DNA from: Pedobacter cryotolerans
GTDB taxonomy: Bacteria; Bacteroidota; Bacteroidia; Sphingobacteriales; Sphingobacteriaceae
NCBI RefSeq assembly: GCF_005116475.1
Contig: NZ_SWBO01000016.1
Location: 1 to 55,218 of the forward strand
DNA length: 55,218 nucleotides
Direction: 5' to 3'
Shown here one piece after another: positions 7,223 through 15,027 of this stretch; position 1 is the stretch's first letter, and each line of letters begins with the position of its first letter. The position numbers and the translations under genes were made by a program. The notes under the pieces are model-generated. The model searched no databases, was not told where the DNA came from, and saw only the letters and a program-made list of their open reading frames with translations.

Positions 7223-8014
7223 ACCTTTTTTCCCCCAAGGAAAAAAAGCACTAGTTGTTTCTTGGTATTTTTTATAAGCCACAGGTTTACTGCGCAAATT
7301 TTGTTCTTCGTTATTGGGCACACCAGTTACTTTTAGTAATAAATATAAAATTATAGCAGGGCTGATGATGGCCAAAATACCCCAAGGCGTTGCTAATGCG
7401 AAGATGAAATAAGCCATCCACGTTAGCCACTCAAAAAAATAGTTAGGGTGCCTACTGTAGTACCATAAGCCAGTATCGCAAACTTTACCTTTATTATTTG
7501 GGTCTTTTTTAAATGCCGCCAACTGATTATCGGCAATCATTTCGCCAAAAAATGCGATTAGCCAAATACCTATTCCGATATATTCTAAAATATGTATTTC
7601 TGTTGATGAATTTGCCGTGATGATGAAAAATGGAATGGCCAACAAGACGTTTGATATGGCTTGAAACTGAAAGAAAACCGCAAAATTTCTCTCCGCATCT
7701 TTACCCCATTCTTTGCGCAATTGTTGGTAACGCCCTTCTTCTTCGCCTAAATGACCAATAACACGTTGCCAAAGGTGAAGCCCCAAACGTAACTCAGCAA
7801 TTAAAAACATTCCGCAGATAATTAGTTTACGTGTTTCAAAACCATCCGACAGGAAAAAAGTGATGATGGTAATAACAGGGAAGTTCAAGGCCCAAAAAAC
7901 ATCGACCACACCTGCATTTTTAATTTTTTTAGCCCAAAGCCAAATCAAAAACATAATGGTGCAACAGGCTATTAGAGAAATGAGTGCGATAAATAGTAGA
8001 TGTTTGTAATTCAT
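7217..8014 (-). CDS. DUF1295 family membrane protein (steroid 5-alpha-reductase-like)
   Basis: A 265-aa multi-span membrane protein with KNAGVVDVFWALNFPVITI near the start and the C-terminal DTGLWYYSRHPNYFFEWLTW. The latter is the conserved RHPNYF segment of the DUF1295/isoprenylcysteine methyltransferase-steroid reductase fold, which binds NADPH or SAM at the membrane face. A reductase acting on a lipid double bond is a reasonable family-based guess. It lies in the middle of the lipid cluster between DUF1475 and the CFA-like methyltransferase. Confidence 0.85.
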   Translation of the reverse strand: MNYKHLLFIALISLIACCTIMFLIWLWAKKIKNAGVVDVFWALNFPVITIITFFLSDGFETRKLIICGMFLIAELRLGLHLWQRVIGHLGEEEGRYQQLRKEWGKDAERNFAVFFQFQAISNVLLAIPFFIITANSSTEIHILEYIGIGIWLIAFFGEMIADNQLAAFKKDPNNKGKVCDTGLWYYSRHPNYFFEWLTWMAYFIFALATPWGILAIISPAIILYLLLKVTGVPNNEEQNLRSKPVAYKKYQETTSAFFPWGKKGR

Positions 8015-8073
8015 AAATTTTAGTTTGGCTAATAGTTGATAGTCAATGGCAATGGTCTATTAACCATAAGCTA

Positions 8074-8406
8074 TTAACATTTATTACCTACCAGTTCTTT
8101 TACGCCTTCCCCGTCTTTAAGATTAAATAGCTTAATTAATACATACGCACTGGTGGCAATAGCACCTAAACATACGAATAAAATAAGCCAAACGATTTTA
8201 AGCAACAAGGATTTTTCTTTATAAAACATCCACAGTGTGATAATGAAAATATTGGCATAAAAATCCCATAAAGTGGCTCTCATCCAGGGTATAGAACCTA
8301 AAAAATCCCACTCCTTAAAAAGCGAACTTTCTAAACTTGTGCTGATTACAATGTAGGTAATCCATACAAAAATTGCAACGAATATTATTTTTAAGGAGGT
8401 GATCAT
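8074..8406 (-). CDS. DUF1475 family small membrane protein
   Basis: About 110 aa from the ATG at 8406 (MITSLKIIFVAIFVWITYIV). Three predicted membrane spans are visible: 5-20, roughly 45-62 (FYANIFIITLWMFY) and 70-95 (IVWLILFVCLGAIATSAYVL). The pattern SLFKEWDFLGSIPWMRATLW DFY is characteristic of DUF1475. A longer frame reaches 8499, but the extra 31 residues are basic and unlike the family. Function unknown; co-directional with DUF1295, 59 nt apart. Confidence 0.75.
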   Translation of the reverse strand: MITSLKIIFVAIFVWITYIVISTSLESSLFKEWDFLGSIPWMRATLWDFYANIFIITLWMFYKEKSLLLKIVWLILFVCLGAIATSAYVLIKLFNLKDGEGVKELVGNKC

Positions 8407-8527
8407 ATTTGTGTTTCTGTATTCATCCGATGAATATGCTGATAAACGAAAAAAGAGTAAGCGAAGTTTTAAAAAACAAAAAAGGTTGGCAAGAACCAAC
8501 CTTAAGTAAATATATCAAATAAATTTT

Positions 8528-8586
8528 GTCAGTCTGAGCGTAGTCGAAGACACTGCTCAAAATCCTTCGACTACACTCAGGATGAC
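8528..8586. repeat. REP-like inverted repeat (GTCnnnCTGAGCGTAGTCGAAG)
   Basis: GTCAGTCTGAGCGTAGTCGA on the left and TCGACTACACTCAGGATGAC on the right form a near-perfect inverted pair around a short spacer. This sequence type is a very common dispersed palindrome in Bacteroidetes. It sits between the desaturase and DUF1475 genes, where it might act as a transcription attenuator. Confidence 0.75.
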
Positions 8587-8619
8587 ATTCTCATTTCTCA
8601 CATAAAAAACGGTCCCTAC

Positions 8620-9348
8620 TTAAACCTTCCTAATTCTAATTATTCGCATCCAATGTAATACCTTCATTACTGGATATGTTGGATCAAATTCCCACCATTT
8701 TGTGGCAAAATTAGGACTATTTGGTTTTTTGTGGTGATTATTTTGAAACAGTTCGCCCATTAATAAAAAATCCCATGGTAAAGAATTTTTACTGTGGTCT
8801 TCGTTATCGTGGTTCGAGTAACCGTATTTATGGCCGCACCAATTTACTATAGCACCGTGTAATGGGCCCATTAAAAAATGGATTGGCAATAATATAAACA
8901 TCCACCAATACTCTGCAAAAGCGATGTAAAACCCAATGTAAAATAAGCCACAAGATATTCTCCAAATCCACGAATCGCCTATTCTATCTATCAATGGCCA
9001 TTCTGGATAATTACCTCTAAAAGCTGGTTCAGGCTCAATTTTATGCTTCAAATAATCCATGTACATGTTTTTTGTAGCTATCATCATCCCAAATACATCT
9101 TTAAAAAAATGTGGTGAATGTGGGTCTTTCTCGGTATCGCTATAGGCATGGTGCATGCGGTGCAAAATGGCGTAAGCCCTAGGGTTTAAGAATGATGAAC
9201 CTTGAGAAATCAATAAAATAAGGTAGAAAAATTTTTCCCAAAATGGTTCCATTTTAAACATCTTATGCGATGAGTAACGGTGCAAGAAAAACGTTTGGCT
9301 AAATAACGATAGGAACCAGTGGGCTAAAAAGAAGATTAGAATAATCAT
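8620..9348 (-). CDS. Acyl-CoA/acyl-lipid desaturase
   Basis: A 242-aa membrane-bound di-iron desaturase. The three histidine boxes are present: HRYSSH (residues 23-28), HRMHH (63-67) and a late QNNHHKKP, plus NWCGHKYGYSNH. Four hydrophobic segments surround them. The length is short compared with 300-380 aa of many desaturases but usual for this bacterial subgroup. It would create the double bond that CFA-type enzymes modify, so its place at the upstream end of the lipid cluster makes sense. Confidence 0.88.
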   Translation of the reverse strand: MIILIFFLAHWFLSLFSQTFFLHRYSSHKMFKMEPFWEKFFYLILLISQGSSFLNPRAYAILHRMHHAYSDTEKDPHSPHFFKDVFGMMIATKNMYMDYLKHKIEPEPAFRGNYPEWPLIDRIGDSWIWRISCGLFYIGFYIAFAEYWWMFILLPIHFLMGPLHGAIVNWCGHKYGYSNHDNEDHSKNSLPWDFLLMGELFQNNHHKKPNSPNFATKWWEFDPTYPVMKVLHWMRIIRIRKV

Positions 9349-9423
9349 TTGTTGTATTTGTTCATTATTAACGAATTATTGACTGGTTAAGTTTCAATTC
9401 GTTACAAAAAAGGGATTTATAAG

Positions 9424-9460
9424 GAGCAATCTGTCTATTCACTGACATATAGATTGCTCT
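9424..9460 (-). terminator. Terminator-like hairpin after the cupin gene
   Basis: GAGCAATCT (9424-9432) pairs with AGATTGCTC (9451-9459). On the minus strand the stem is followed by a T-rich stretch (about 9412-9406). The loop is rather long, so efficiency is uncertain. Confidence 0.4.
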
Positions 9461-9484
9461 TATTACCGAAATGGCATTTATATT

Positions 9485-9982
9485 TTATCTGCCAAAATCG
9501 TCTTGAACGCGAACAATATCGCTTTCATCAGATGGATTTTCGGCATCGGTATGTTGCCAAATTTCTGCAACAACGCCCCAATCATTTAAACCAATTAAAC
9601 GATGACGCTCACCTTGTTGCAATTTAATTTGATTGGTTGGATGATATTCTTTTACTTCGCCTTCTGCATCAGTTTCGCTAGTTTTAATGCCAACTGTACC
9701 AGTTACTACTTGCCAAATTTCAGCTCTGCGGTGATGATATTGCCAAGACAAACGTGTATTTGGTGCAACAATTAAAATTTTTGGACTTAATTTGCCACCA
9801 ATTTTTAAGCTATCTACATCTAAACCATCAAAATAAGTATCGGCAAATTGTTGTGCTTGTGCTTCATCTATTACAAAAAAACCTCCCCACGGACGGGTTT
9901 CATCGCGGTTTACAATATTAAAACCTTCTATTTTTAGTCGTTGAGCTACGGTGTCGAAAATTGCTGTTTTATTAGTTTCCAT
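9485..9982 (-). CDS. Cupin protein, phosphomannose-isomerase-like
   Basis: A 165-aa single-domain cupin. The motif YHHRRAEIWQVVTGTVGI (His, His, Glu metal ligands) is followed by LQQGERHRLIGLNDWGVVAE IWQ, the second cupin motif. RPWGGFFVID near the start and the EIWQ ending recall sugar-phosphate isomerases of the type II mannose-6-phosphate/phosphoheptose isomerase group. The substrate cannot be fixed from sequence. It stands alone between terminators, with a 14-bp palindrome 29 bp upstream of its start codon. Confidence 0.8.
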   Translation of the reverse strand: METNKTAIFDTVAQRLKIEGFNIVNRDETRPWGGFFVIDEAQAQQFADTYFDGLDVDSLKIGGKLSPKILIVAPNTRLSWQYHHRRAEIWQVVTGTVGIKTSETDAEGEVKEYHPTNQIKLQQGERHRLIGLNDWGVVAEIWQHTDAENPSDESDIVRVQDDFGR

Positions 9983-10010
9983 ATAATGCTAAATTGTAAT
10001 AAGTTGGCGC

Positions 10011-10024
10011 TATTGGCGCCAATA
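10011..10024. promoter_or_regulatory. Perfect palindrome upstream of the cupin gene
   Basis: TATTGGCGCCAATA is a perfect 14-bp palindrome, 29 bp before the start codon at 9982, with a second half-site (TTGGCGC) overlapping at 10004-10010. This looks like a dimer-binding operator for an unknown regulator. Confidence 0.4.
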
Positions 10025-10055
10025 AATTATTTGCTGCAAAAATACGGCTTACAAA

Positions 10056-10086
10056 TTAAAAAAGCCCTTTCGGGGGCTATTTTTTT
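10056..10086 (-). terminator. Rho-independent terminator
   Basis: AGCCC (10063-10067) pairs with GGGCT (10074-10078), with an A-rich left flank and T-run on the right. On the minus strand it follows the exported-protein gene (10104-10655) and separates it from the cupin gene. Confidence 0.7.
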
Positions 10087-10103
10087 ACATAAAATGACTA
10101 AAA

Positions 10104-10655
10104 TCATTTAATATCTAATACAACAATATCAGTTGGCATACCATTAGATTGCAAAATGAAAGGGAAATTAGGGTTATTCAATATCCACAGTTCTAGTTTA
10201 CCATCCTCACTAATCACGTTGGTTGCATCTACTTCTTTTGCGTTTAACTTAAATGCAAGAGCTGGAGTTTTAAGTGTAAATTTAACTCCACTATATGTAA
10301 ATGTCTTGTTTTCAGTTAATGATTTATATGCAGATTTAGAAATCAATCCAAAAGTTTCATCATCCGCAAGTTTAGTTGCTCCTAAGCTTGGCTGCGTAAC
10401 CTGCAACATTTTGTTAGCACTATCAAAGGCTTTTTTAGACATATCAAAACTACCTTCCCCGTAACCATCGACAGCCCATCCAATTGAAACAGGTCCATCT
10501 ATGCTTTTAACAGTTAACAGCAATGGAAATTCTTGCCCTTGTACAAATGCACTACTAGAAAATATAGTGCCTACCTTAATTTCGGGCATGGTTTTTTGAG
10601 CAAAAGTTGTAATTGCAAAAACAACCGCAGCAAGAGTTAACATGATCTTTTTCAT
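10104..10655 (-). CDS. Exported protein of unknown function
   Basis: A 183-aa protein with a clear signal peptide (MKKIMLTLAAVVFAITTFAQ, cut probably after AFA/FAQ). The mature part is beta-rich with no motif that I recognise (SIGWAVDGYGEGSFDMSKKA, LKTPALAFKLNAKEVDATN, LWILNNPNFPFILQSNG). No lipobox. Expected in the periplasm or on the surface. Monocistronic, with a terminator directly after it. Confidence 0.7.
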   Translation of the reverse strand: MKKIMLTLAAVVFAITTFAQKTMPEIKVGTIFSSSAFVQGQEFPLLLTVKSIDGPVSIGWAVDGYGEGSFDMSKKAFDSANKMLQVTQPSLGATKLADDETFGLISKSAYKSLTENKTFTYSGVKFTLKTPALAFKLNAKEVDATNVISEDGKLELWILNNPNFPFILQSNGMPTDIVVLDIK

Positions 10656-10686
10656 GGAGTTAAATTAGCTATTTTTTTTCATAAAA

Positions 10687-10714
10687 AAAATCCTGACCAG
10701 AAGATCAGGATTTT
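10687..10714 (-). terminator. Terminator hairpin after the tRNA-like 3' end
   Basis: AAAATCCTGA (10687-10696) pairs exactly with TCAGGATTTT (10705-10714) around an 8-base loop; read on the minus strand it ends in a run of T. It directly follows the sequence that resembles a tRNA 3' end. Confidence 0.65.
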
Positions 10715-10715
10715 G

Positions 10716-10864
10716 TGGTGGAGAATGCCGGATTACCCACCGCTGTTTCTGGCCTAATTTCGGGGTTTTCCGAATTTGGCTGACTTTTGGCTGAGTAGGC
10801 ATCTGATAACCTACTAAATCGTTGATTATCATACACGTTACGGGTCTTGGTGGAGAATATCGGA
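10716..10864 (-). repeat. tRNA-3'-end-like sequence in two copies (possible attachment-site remnants)
   Basis: On the minus strand 10732-10716 reads TCCGGCATTCTCCACCA, which looks like the T-arm/acceptor end of a tRNA with CCA, followed at once by a terminator. A second copy at 10864-10848 (TCCGATATTCTCCACCA) differs at two of 17 positions. No complete tRNA cloverleaf is present. Duplicated tRNA 3' ends are typical of the attachment sites of integrative elements; that interpretation is inference. An open frame across this stretch on the minus strand has no recognisable product. Confidence 0.4.
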
Positions 10865-10935
10865 ATGGATATCTCATCAATTGCGAGCTCTAAATACTGT
10901 TTTTGATGCTCCAAAAGGGGTTTTTTATCTGTCAT

Positions 10936-11316
10936 TTTGGGTAATTTGGCTGAGTTTTGGCAGAGTTTTTAATTAATTATTTAAGATAAAGATAAACAAA
11001 AAACATCGTTTAAAATACTGTAAAGCAATATTTATTACTCATAATGTGGTAGACGCATTATTATCCACTAAAAAATTTTAGCTACAAATTAGGATTTCAT
11101 AGAAAAATTGGCGCTTTTGCACCTTTTTACAGGTGAATTTTGAGTATATTTTTTATAGAAATTTTCAGCTCACTGGCTGAGTTTTGGCAGAGTTTAAAAC
11201 GATAAAAAACCAAGTTGCCGAAAAGCTGCTTGATTTTATTTAGATAGGTTTATAACCTAGGTTGTAAAACAGGTGCATAAATACCAATGACAATCTTTGT
11301 TCCATGATGTGCAATT
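10936..11316. other. Gene-free AT-rich stretch
   Basis: Apart from the 22-bp direct repeats I see no coding frame of note, no RNA gene and no clear promoter here. Confidence 0.5.
10947..11195. repeat. 22-bp direct repeats (TGGCTGAGTTTTGGCAGAG type)
   Basis: The same 22 bp occur at 10947-10968 and 11174-11195, 227 bp apart, and a diverged third copy (TGGCTGACTTTTGGCTGAG) is at 10778-10796. Between them there is only AT-rich sequence with no gene. They may be recombinase or excisionase arm sites, given the HTH remnant that follows at 11317. Confidence 0.55.
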
Positions 11317-11485
11317 ATGGAAAACCTGACCATTGACCAGTTACCAGATGCGGTGGTAAAGCTATATGATAAACTTTTGTCGATAGAGAGAATGCTTAAA
11401 GAGCTGAGAATAACCAACAGTCTCCCTGACCAGGATCTTTTGAACATTAAGCAGGCTTCAGAGCTGATAAATATACGGAGCGAGG
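11317..11485 (+). pseudogene. Truncated helix-turn-helix (excisionase-like) protein
   Basis: The frame starts MENLTIDQLPDAVVKLYDKL and continues with LLNIKQASELINI. This is the usual start of small HTH-17/excisionase-type proteins of Bacteroidetes mobile elements, where LTIQQASELINLS leads into the helix-turn-helix. It stops just at the beginning of the HTH: from about 11484 the sequence switches to an unrelated TonB-receptor fragment. Only about 55 of an expected 90-100 residues remain, so DNA binding is lost. Confidence 0.6.
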
Positions 11486-12031
11486 GTTGGTGGGCCAATC
11501 ATTAAAAACAAATTATTCTTTTTTATAAACGCAGAGCTTGAAAAAGAGATCACACCTGGTCCAAGTGCCATTGCAGCCACACCAGAAAATCCCTTTGGCA
11601 ATATCAACGTTCGTAGACCATTGGCCTCAGAGCTTGATGAGATTAGCAATTATTTAAGAACAACTTATGGTTACGAAACTGGTCCTTACCAAGGTTATGG
11701 CAACGAAAGATAAAGAACAAACTTGGTAGCGCGTATAGATTGGCACATCAATACCAATAACCGTTTCAACATTCGGGGTAGCTACGTAAAAACAAAAAGT
11801 CCGTCCTCAGTAAGTACTTCTAGAAGTCCATTAGGAAATTTCCCTGGGCCTGGTAATCGCACTAGTGCATCCGCTTTGCATTTTCAAAATTCAAATTACT
11901 ATCAAGAAAGTAATTTATATTCAATTACTGCAGAACTAAATAGTACAATTGGCAAATTAGCCAATACTTTACGTTTATCTTACACCAACCAAAATGACCC
12001 AAGAAGCTCTGATAGTGACATATTGGGGTAA
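11486..12031 (+). pseudogene. Oar-like TonB-dependent receptor fragment
   Basis: In one frame from 11486 the translation gives VGGPIIKNKLFFFINAELEK, then PENPFGNINVRRPLASELDE, and after an in-frame TAA at 11711 continues with NLVARIDWHINTNNRFNIRG and LSYTNQNDPRSS. GGP-I-K-K-F-FF and LVARIDWxI are hallmarks of the barrel region just after the plug in Oar/CarboxypepD_reg-type receptors of about 1000 aa. Only about 180 residues are left, both ends are truncated, and the frame carries a stop codon. It begins exactly where the HTH gene breaks off, so an unrelated deletion or recombination joined the two. Confidence 0.75.
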
Positions 12032-12529
12032 TATTTGTCGATTTAGAAATCTAGGTAAGAAAACTAAATGAACACACAAAACTACTGAACAATATATAAC
12101 TAACTGCGTTTACTGAGAATATTAGATGTATAGATAGCTTAAATGCAGTTTTATCGTAATTTAATTTGATGGGTAAAGTTTTGGCAAGGTTGTTATTTTT
12201 TTGAGGTTATTAACTGCAATCTTTTGTATTCTTTAAACAAATTCAATTTACAACCCCGCACCAATTCCACGTCTAATTTCGAAAAACTTAGATTTGCTAA
12301 GGATTGAATTTAATGCATTCCCAATATTTATGATCTCAAATAGTAAATATTACCTAAGATTTTAATAAGTCCTATTATTAAGATAACAAAAGCGCCATAA
12401 TGATGGATAAGATGAATAAATAATCAAATGTTATAGTAAAAATGACGAAATAAACTATTCTATCTATAGCAATGTTGATAATTTAGCAGTTAAGATGCAA
12501 CGCTCATCTAACCAATTATTAATGTAAAA
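12032..12529. other. Long leader region before the xylanase operon
   Basis: About 500 bp, very AT-rich, with no convincing coding frame. It must hold the promoter of the plus-strand xylan operon. TAGATTTG at 12289-12296 matches TAnnTTTG, but it lacks a -33 partner and is 234 bp from the start codon, so I do not call it. I find no copy of the LacI-type operator here. Confidence 0.4.
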
Positions 12530-13597
12530 ATGACTAAACTAAAACCAGTATTAATACTACTCTGTATCGGAACGTGCTTGCTAAGTTCTTTCAATAAGCC
12601 AAGTGGGCTTAAAGACTACTATGTGGATTATTTCCCAATAGGTGTTGCGGTAACTCCAAATGACATTAGAGGTAATGAAAAATCATTAATACTTGAACAT
12701 TTTAATAGCATCACTGCAGAAAATGCCATGAAAATGGGTCCATTGCAACCAGGTGAAAATAGATATTTTTGGACTAACGCCGATTCGATTATAGAATTTG
12801 GAGTGAAAAACAAATTAAAAGTAAGGGGACATTGTTTAGTATGGCATGCACAAACCCCGAGATGGCTTTTTAGAGATAGTGCTGGTGAAACAATTTCTAA
12901 AGATGTTTTGCTTACTCGTATCAAAAACCATATCAACACTGTTGTACCACGTTATAAAGGTAAAATTTACGCATGGGATGTAGTAAATGAAGTAATTGCT
13001 GATGATACCTCCTACTTCAGAAAATCACCTTTGTACAATATTGCCGGTGAAGATTTTGTAGAACAAGCTTTTAGATATGCACATGCGGCAGACCCTAAAG
13101 CGATACTTTTTTATAACGATTACAATACAGAAACACCTGCAAAAAGAGATAAAATTTATAAAATGCTCAAAGGCCTTTTGGCTAAGGGAGTACCAATTCA
13201 TGGGGTTGGTCTTCAAGCACATTGGTCTATCAATAATCCTAGTCGCGAAGAATTAGAAAAATCTATAGCAATGTTCTCATCATTAGGTTTACAAATTCAA
13301 TTTACTGAGCTTGATATTTCTGTGTACTCTGGCAGACAGGGCGGACAACTTATTGCAGGCGAAAAAGCGAAAGAACAAGCAGTTTTTACTCCAGAGATGG
13401 AGCAACAGCAACTCGAAAAGTATAAAATGATTTTCGATGTATTTAGAAAGCATAAAAAACACATCACAGGCGTAACTTTTTGGAACCTTTCTGATAAATA
13501 TACTTGGCTTGATGGTAGAGGCCGAAAAAATTTCCCCCTACTTTTTGATACAGAATTAAAGCCTAAAAAGGCGTATTACGAAGTTATCAAATTCTAA
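12530..13597 (+). CDS. GH10 endo-1,4-beta-xylanase
   Basis: A 355-aa enzyme that cuts the xylan backbone with retention. The catalytic acid/base is in WDVVNE (Glu154) and the nucleophile in QFTELDIS (Glu260). Other GH10 signatures are ITAENAMKMG, RGHCLVWHAQ, LQAHWS and VTFWNLSDKYTWLD. The start shows a signal sequence ending in FNKPSG; a weak lipobox (IGTC) makes membrane anchoring possible. Single-domain, without CBM. It is the first gene of a tight operon, 2 nt before the GH43 gene. It is a paralogue of the GH10 gene at 15960. Confidence 0.94.
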   Translation: MTKLKPVLILLCIGTCLLSSFNKPSGLKDYYVDYFPIGVAVTPNDIRGNEKSLILEHFNSITAENAMKMGPLQPGENRYFWTNADSIIEFGVKNKLKVRGHCLVWHAQTPRWLFRDSAGETISKDVLLTRIKNHINTVVPRYKGKIYAWDVVNEVIADDTSYFRKSPLYNIAGEDFVEQAFRYAHAADPKAILFYNDYNTETPAKRDKIYKMLKGLLAKGVPIHGVGLQAHWSINNPSREELEKSIAMFSSLGLQIQFTELDISVYSGRQGGQLIAGEKAKEQAVFTPEMEQQQLEKYKMIFDVFRKHKKHITGVTFWNLSDKYTWLDGRGRKNFPLLFDTELKPKKAYYEVIKF

Positions 13598-13599
13598 TT

Positions 13600-14982
13600 A
13601 TGCGCATCAGATCTATTTTTAACATCGTTTTATTAACTTTTTTATTCGGCAGCAACCTTACAGTTTTAGCCGATGAGGTTATTGTTGGCTACAGGCATTT
13701 GGCAGATCCAGCATCGCTGGTATATAATGGTAGGGTTTACTTATACGCATCAAATGATGATGATAACACCATGGAGAAAAACAGTGGTTATATCATGAAA
13801 TCAATTGTATGCGTTTCGAGTAGCGACATGAAAAATTGGACTGACCATGGCGTGGTTTTTCAAGTACCGAGAGATGCAAAATGGGCTACCAAAACTTGGG
13901 CTCCAGGCATCATCGCTAGAAACGGTAAAATATTTATGTATTTCGGTAATGGCGATTTAGGTATTGGCGTAGTAACCGCCACTAATCCAATAGGCCCATT
14001 TAAAGATCCAATTGGCAAAGAATTGATCAGCATGCAAACACCAGGCGTATTACCTGCACAAAACATGTGGTTGTTCGATCCAATGACATTTATTGACGAT
14101 GATGGACAGGCCTACATGTATTTTGGAGGTAACGGAGAAAGCAATGTTCGCGTAATCAAACTTAATGAAGATATGATTAGTGTGAATGGACCAGCAATTA
14201 CACTAACCGCAAAATCTTATTTCGAGGCATCGTGGCTACATAAATACAATGGAACTTACTATTTATCCTACTCCTCAAACCCAAAAGCACAAATGCGGAT
14301 TGATTACATGACGAGTAAGAGCCCTACCTCGGGCTTTACCTACGCAGGAGTTGTAGCCGGCCAACCAGCCAACAATAACAACAACAATCATCAGGCTATT
14401 TTCGAATTTAAAGGCCAATGGTACCATGCTTTTCACAACAGAACAATTGCGAACAAATTAGGGATACCTACAGAGTTTAAACGAAACTTAGGTATTGAGC
14501 AGTTGAATCATAACGCTGATGGCACCATAAAACAAATAGTTTACACTACAAATGGCGTAACACAAGTTGATGGAATAAATCCATATGGGAGAGTAGAGGC
14601 CGAAACAATGTCATCACAAAAAGGTGTAAAAACCGAAGTTTGCCGCAACGGCGGGATGAATGTGACGGATTTAAAAGATGGCAACTGGATTAAAATTAGT
14701 GGCGTTGATTTTGGATCACATAAAGCAAAGAAGTTTACCTGCAACTTAATTGGAAACGGTAGCAGCATAGAATTAAGATTAGGTAGCCAAACGGGAAAAC
14801 TCATTGGCACCTTAAATACATCCGTTACTGAAAATGAAGAAAACTTTAAATCTACTAGCTGTAATGTTGATGAAATTACCGAAAAGCAAGATTTATTTCT
14901 AGTGATAAAAGGTAACGGAACAAATCCACTCAAAATAAATTGGTGGAAATTTAGCGGTGATAAAACTAGGCATAGAAATTAA
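13600..14982 (+). CDS. GH43 arabinoxylan-active enzyme with C-terminal CBM6
   Basis: A 460-aa exported protein (signal peptide through TVLADE). The GH43 five-bladed propeller covers about 30-325: YRHLADPAS (base Asp36), LFDPMTFIDDDGQAYMYFGG (pKa-modulating Asp) and YFEASWLHKYNGTYYLSYSS (acid Glu). Residues about 330-455 form a CBM6: GRVEAETMSSQKGVKTEV, DGNWIKISGVDFG and PLKINWWKFSG. This architecture is typical of arabinoxylan arabinofuranohydrolases; beta-xylosidase activity is the alternative. It begins 2 nt after the GH10 stop codon, so the two are translationally linked. Confidence 0.9.
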   Translation: MRIRSIFNIVLLTFLFGSNLTVLADEVIVGYRHLADPASLVYNGRVYLYASNDDDNTMEKNSGYIMKSIVCVSSSDMKNWTDHGVVFQVPRDAKWATKTWAPGIIARNGKIFMYFGNGDLGIGVVTATNPIGPFKDPIGKELISMQTPGVLPAQNMWLFDPMTFIDDDGQAYMYFGGNGESNVRVIKLNEDMISVNGPAITLTAKSYFEASWLHKYNGTYYLSYSSNPKAQMRIDYMTSKSPTSGFTYAGVVAGQPANNNNNNHQAIFEFKGQWYHAFHNRTIANKLGIPTEFKRNLGIEQLNHNADGTIKQIVYTTNGVTQVDGINPYGRVEAETMSSQKGVKTEVCRNGGMNVTDLKDGNWIKISGVDFGSHKAKKFTCNLIGNGSSIELRLGSQTGKLIGTLNTSVTENEENFKSTSCNVDEITEKQDLFLVIKGNGTNPLKINWWKFSGDKTRHRN

Positions 14983-15027
14983 AAGGCCTGTATGAAAATT
15001 TATTATCAGATATGAATGAAATTATTG

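Noticed and set aside
10156..10464. 102-aa plus-strand frame
   Set aside because: Exactly antisense to the exported protein with a good signal peptide; shadow.
10716..10800. Complete tRNA gene
   Set aside because: Only the 3'-end-like 17 nt are present; I could not fold D-arm, anticodon arm or a matching 5' acceptor strand.
10665..10935. Two overlapping minus-strand frames of 71 and 76 aa
   Set aside because: They run through the tRNA-like copies and direct repeats and show no recognisable domain; treated as chance frames.
12470..12529. Fifth LacI-type operator (GATGCAACGCTCATC before the first GH10 gene)
   Set aside because: Only the left half resembles the consensus; the right half does not, and the centre is not a CG step flanked by inverted arms.
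14541..14933. 130-aa minus-strand frame
   Set aside because: Antisense to the CBM6 part of GH43; no motif, no start context.
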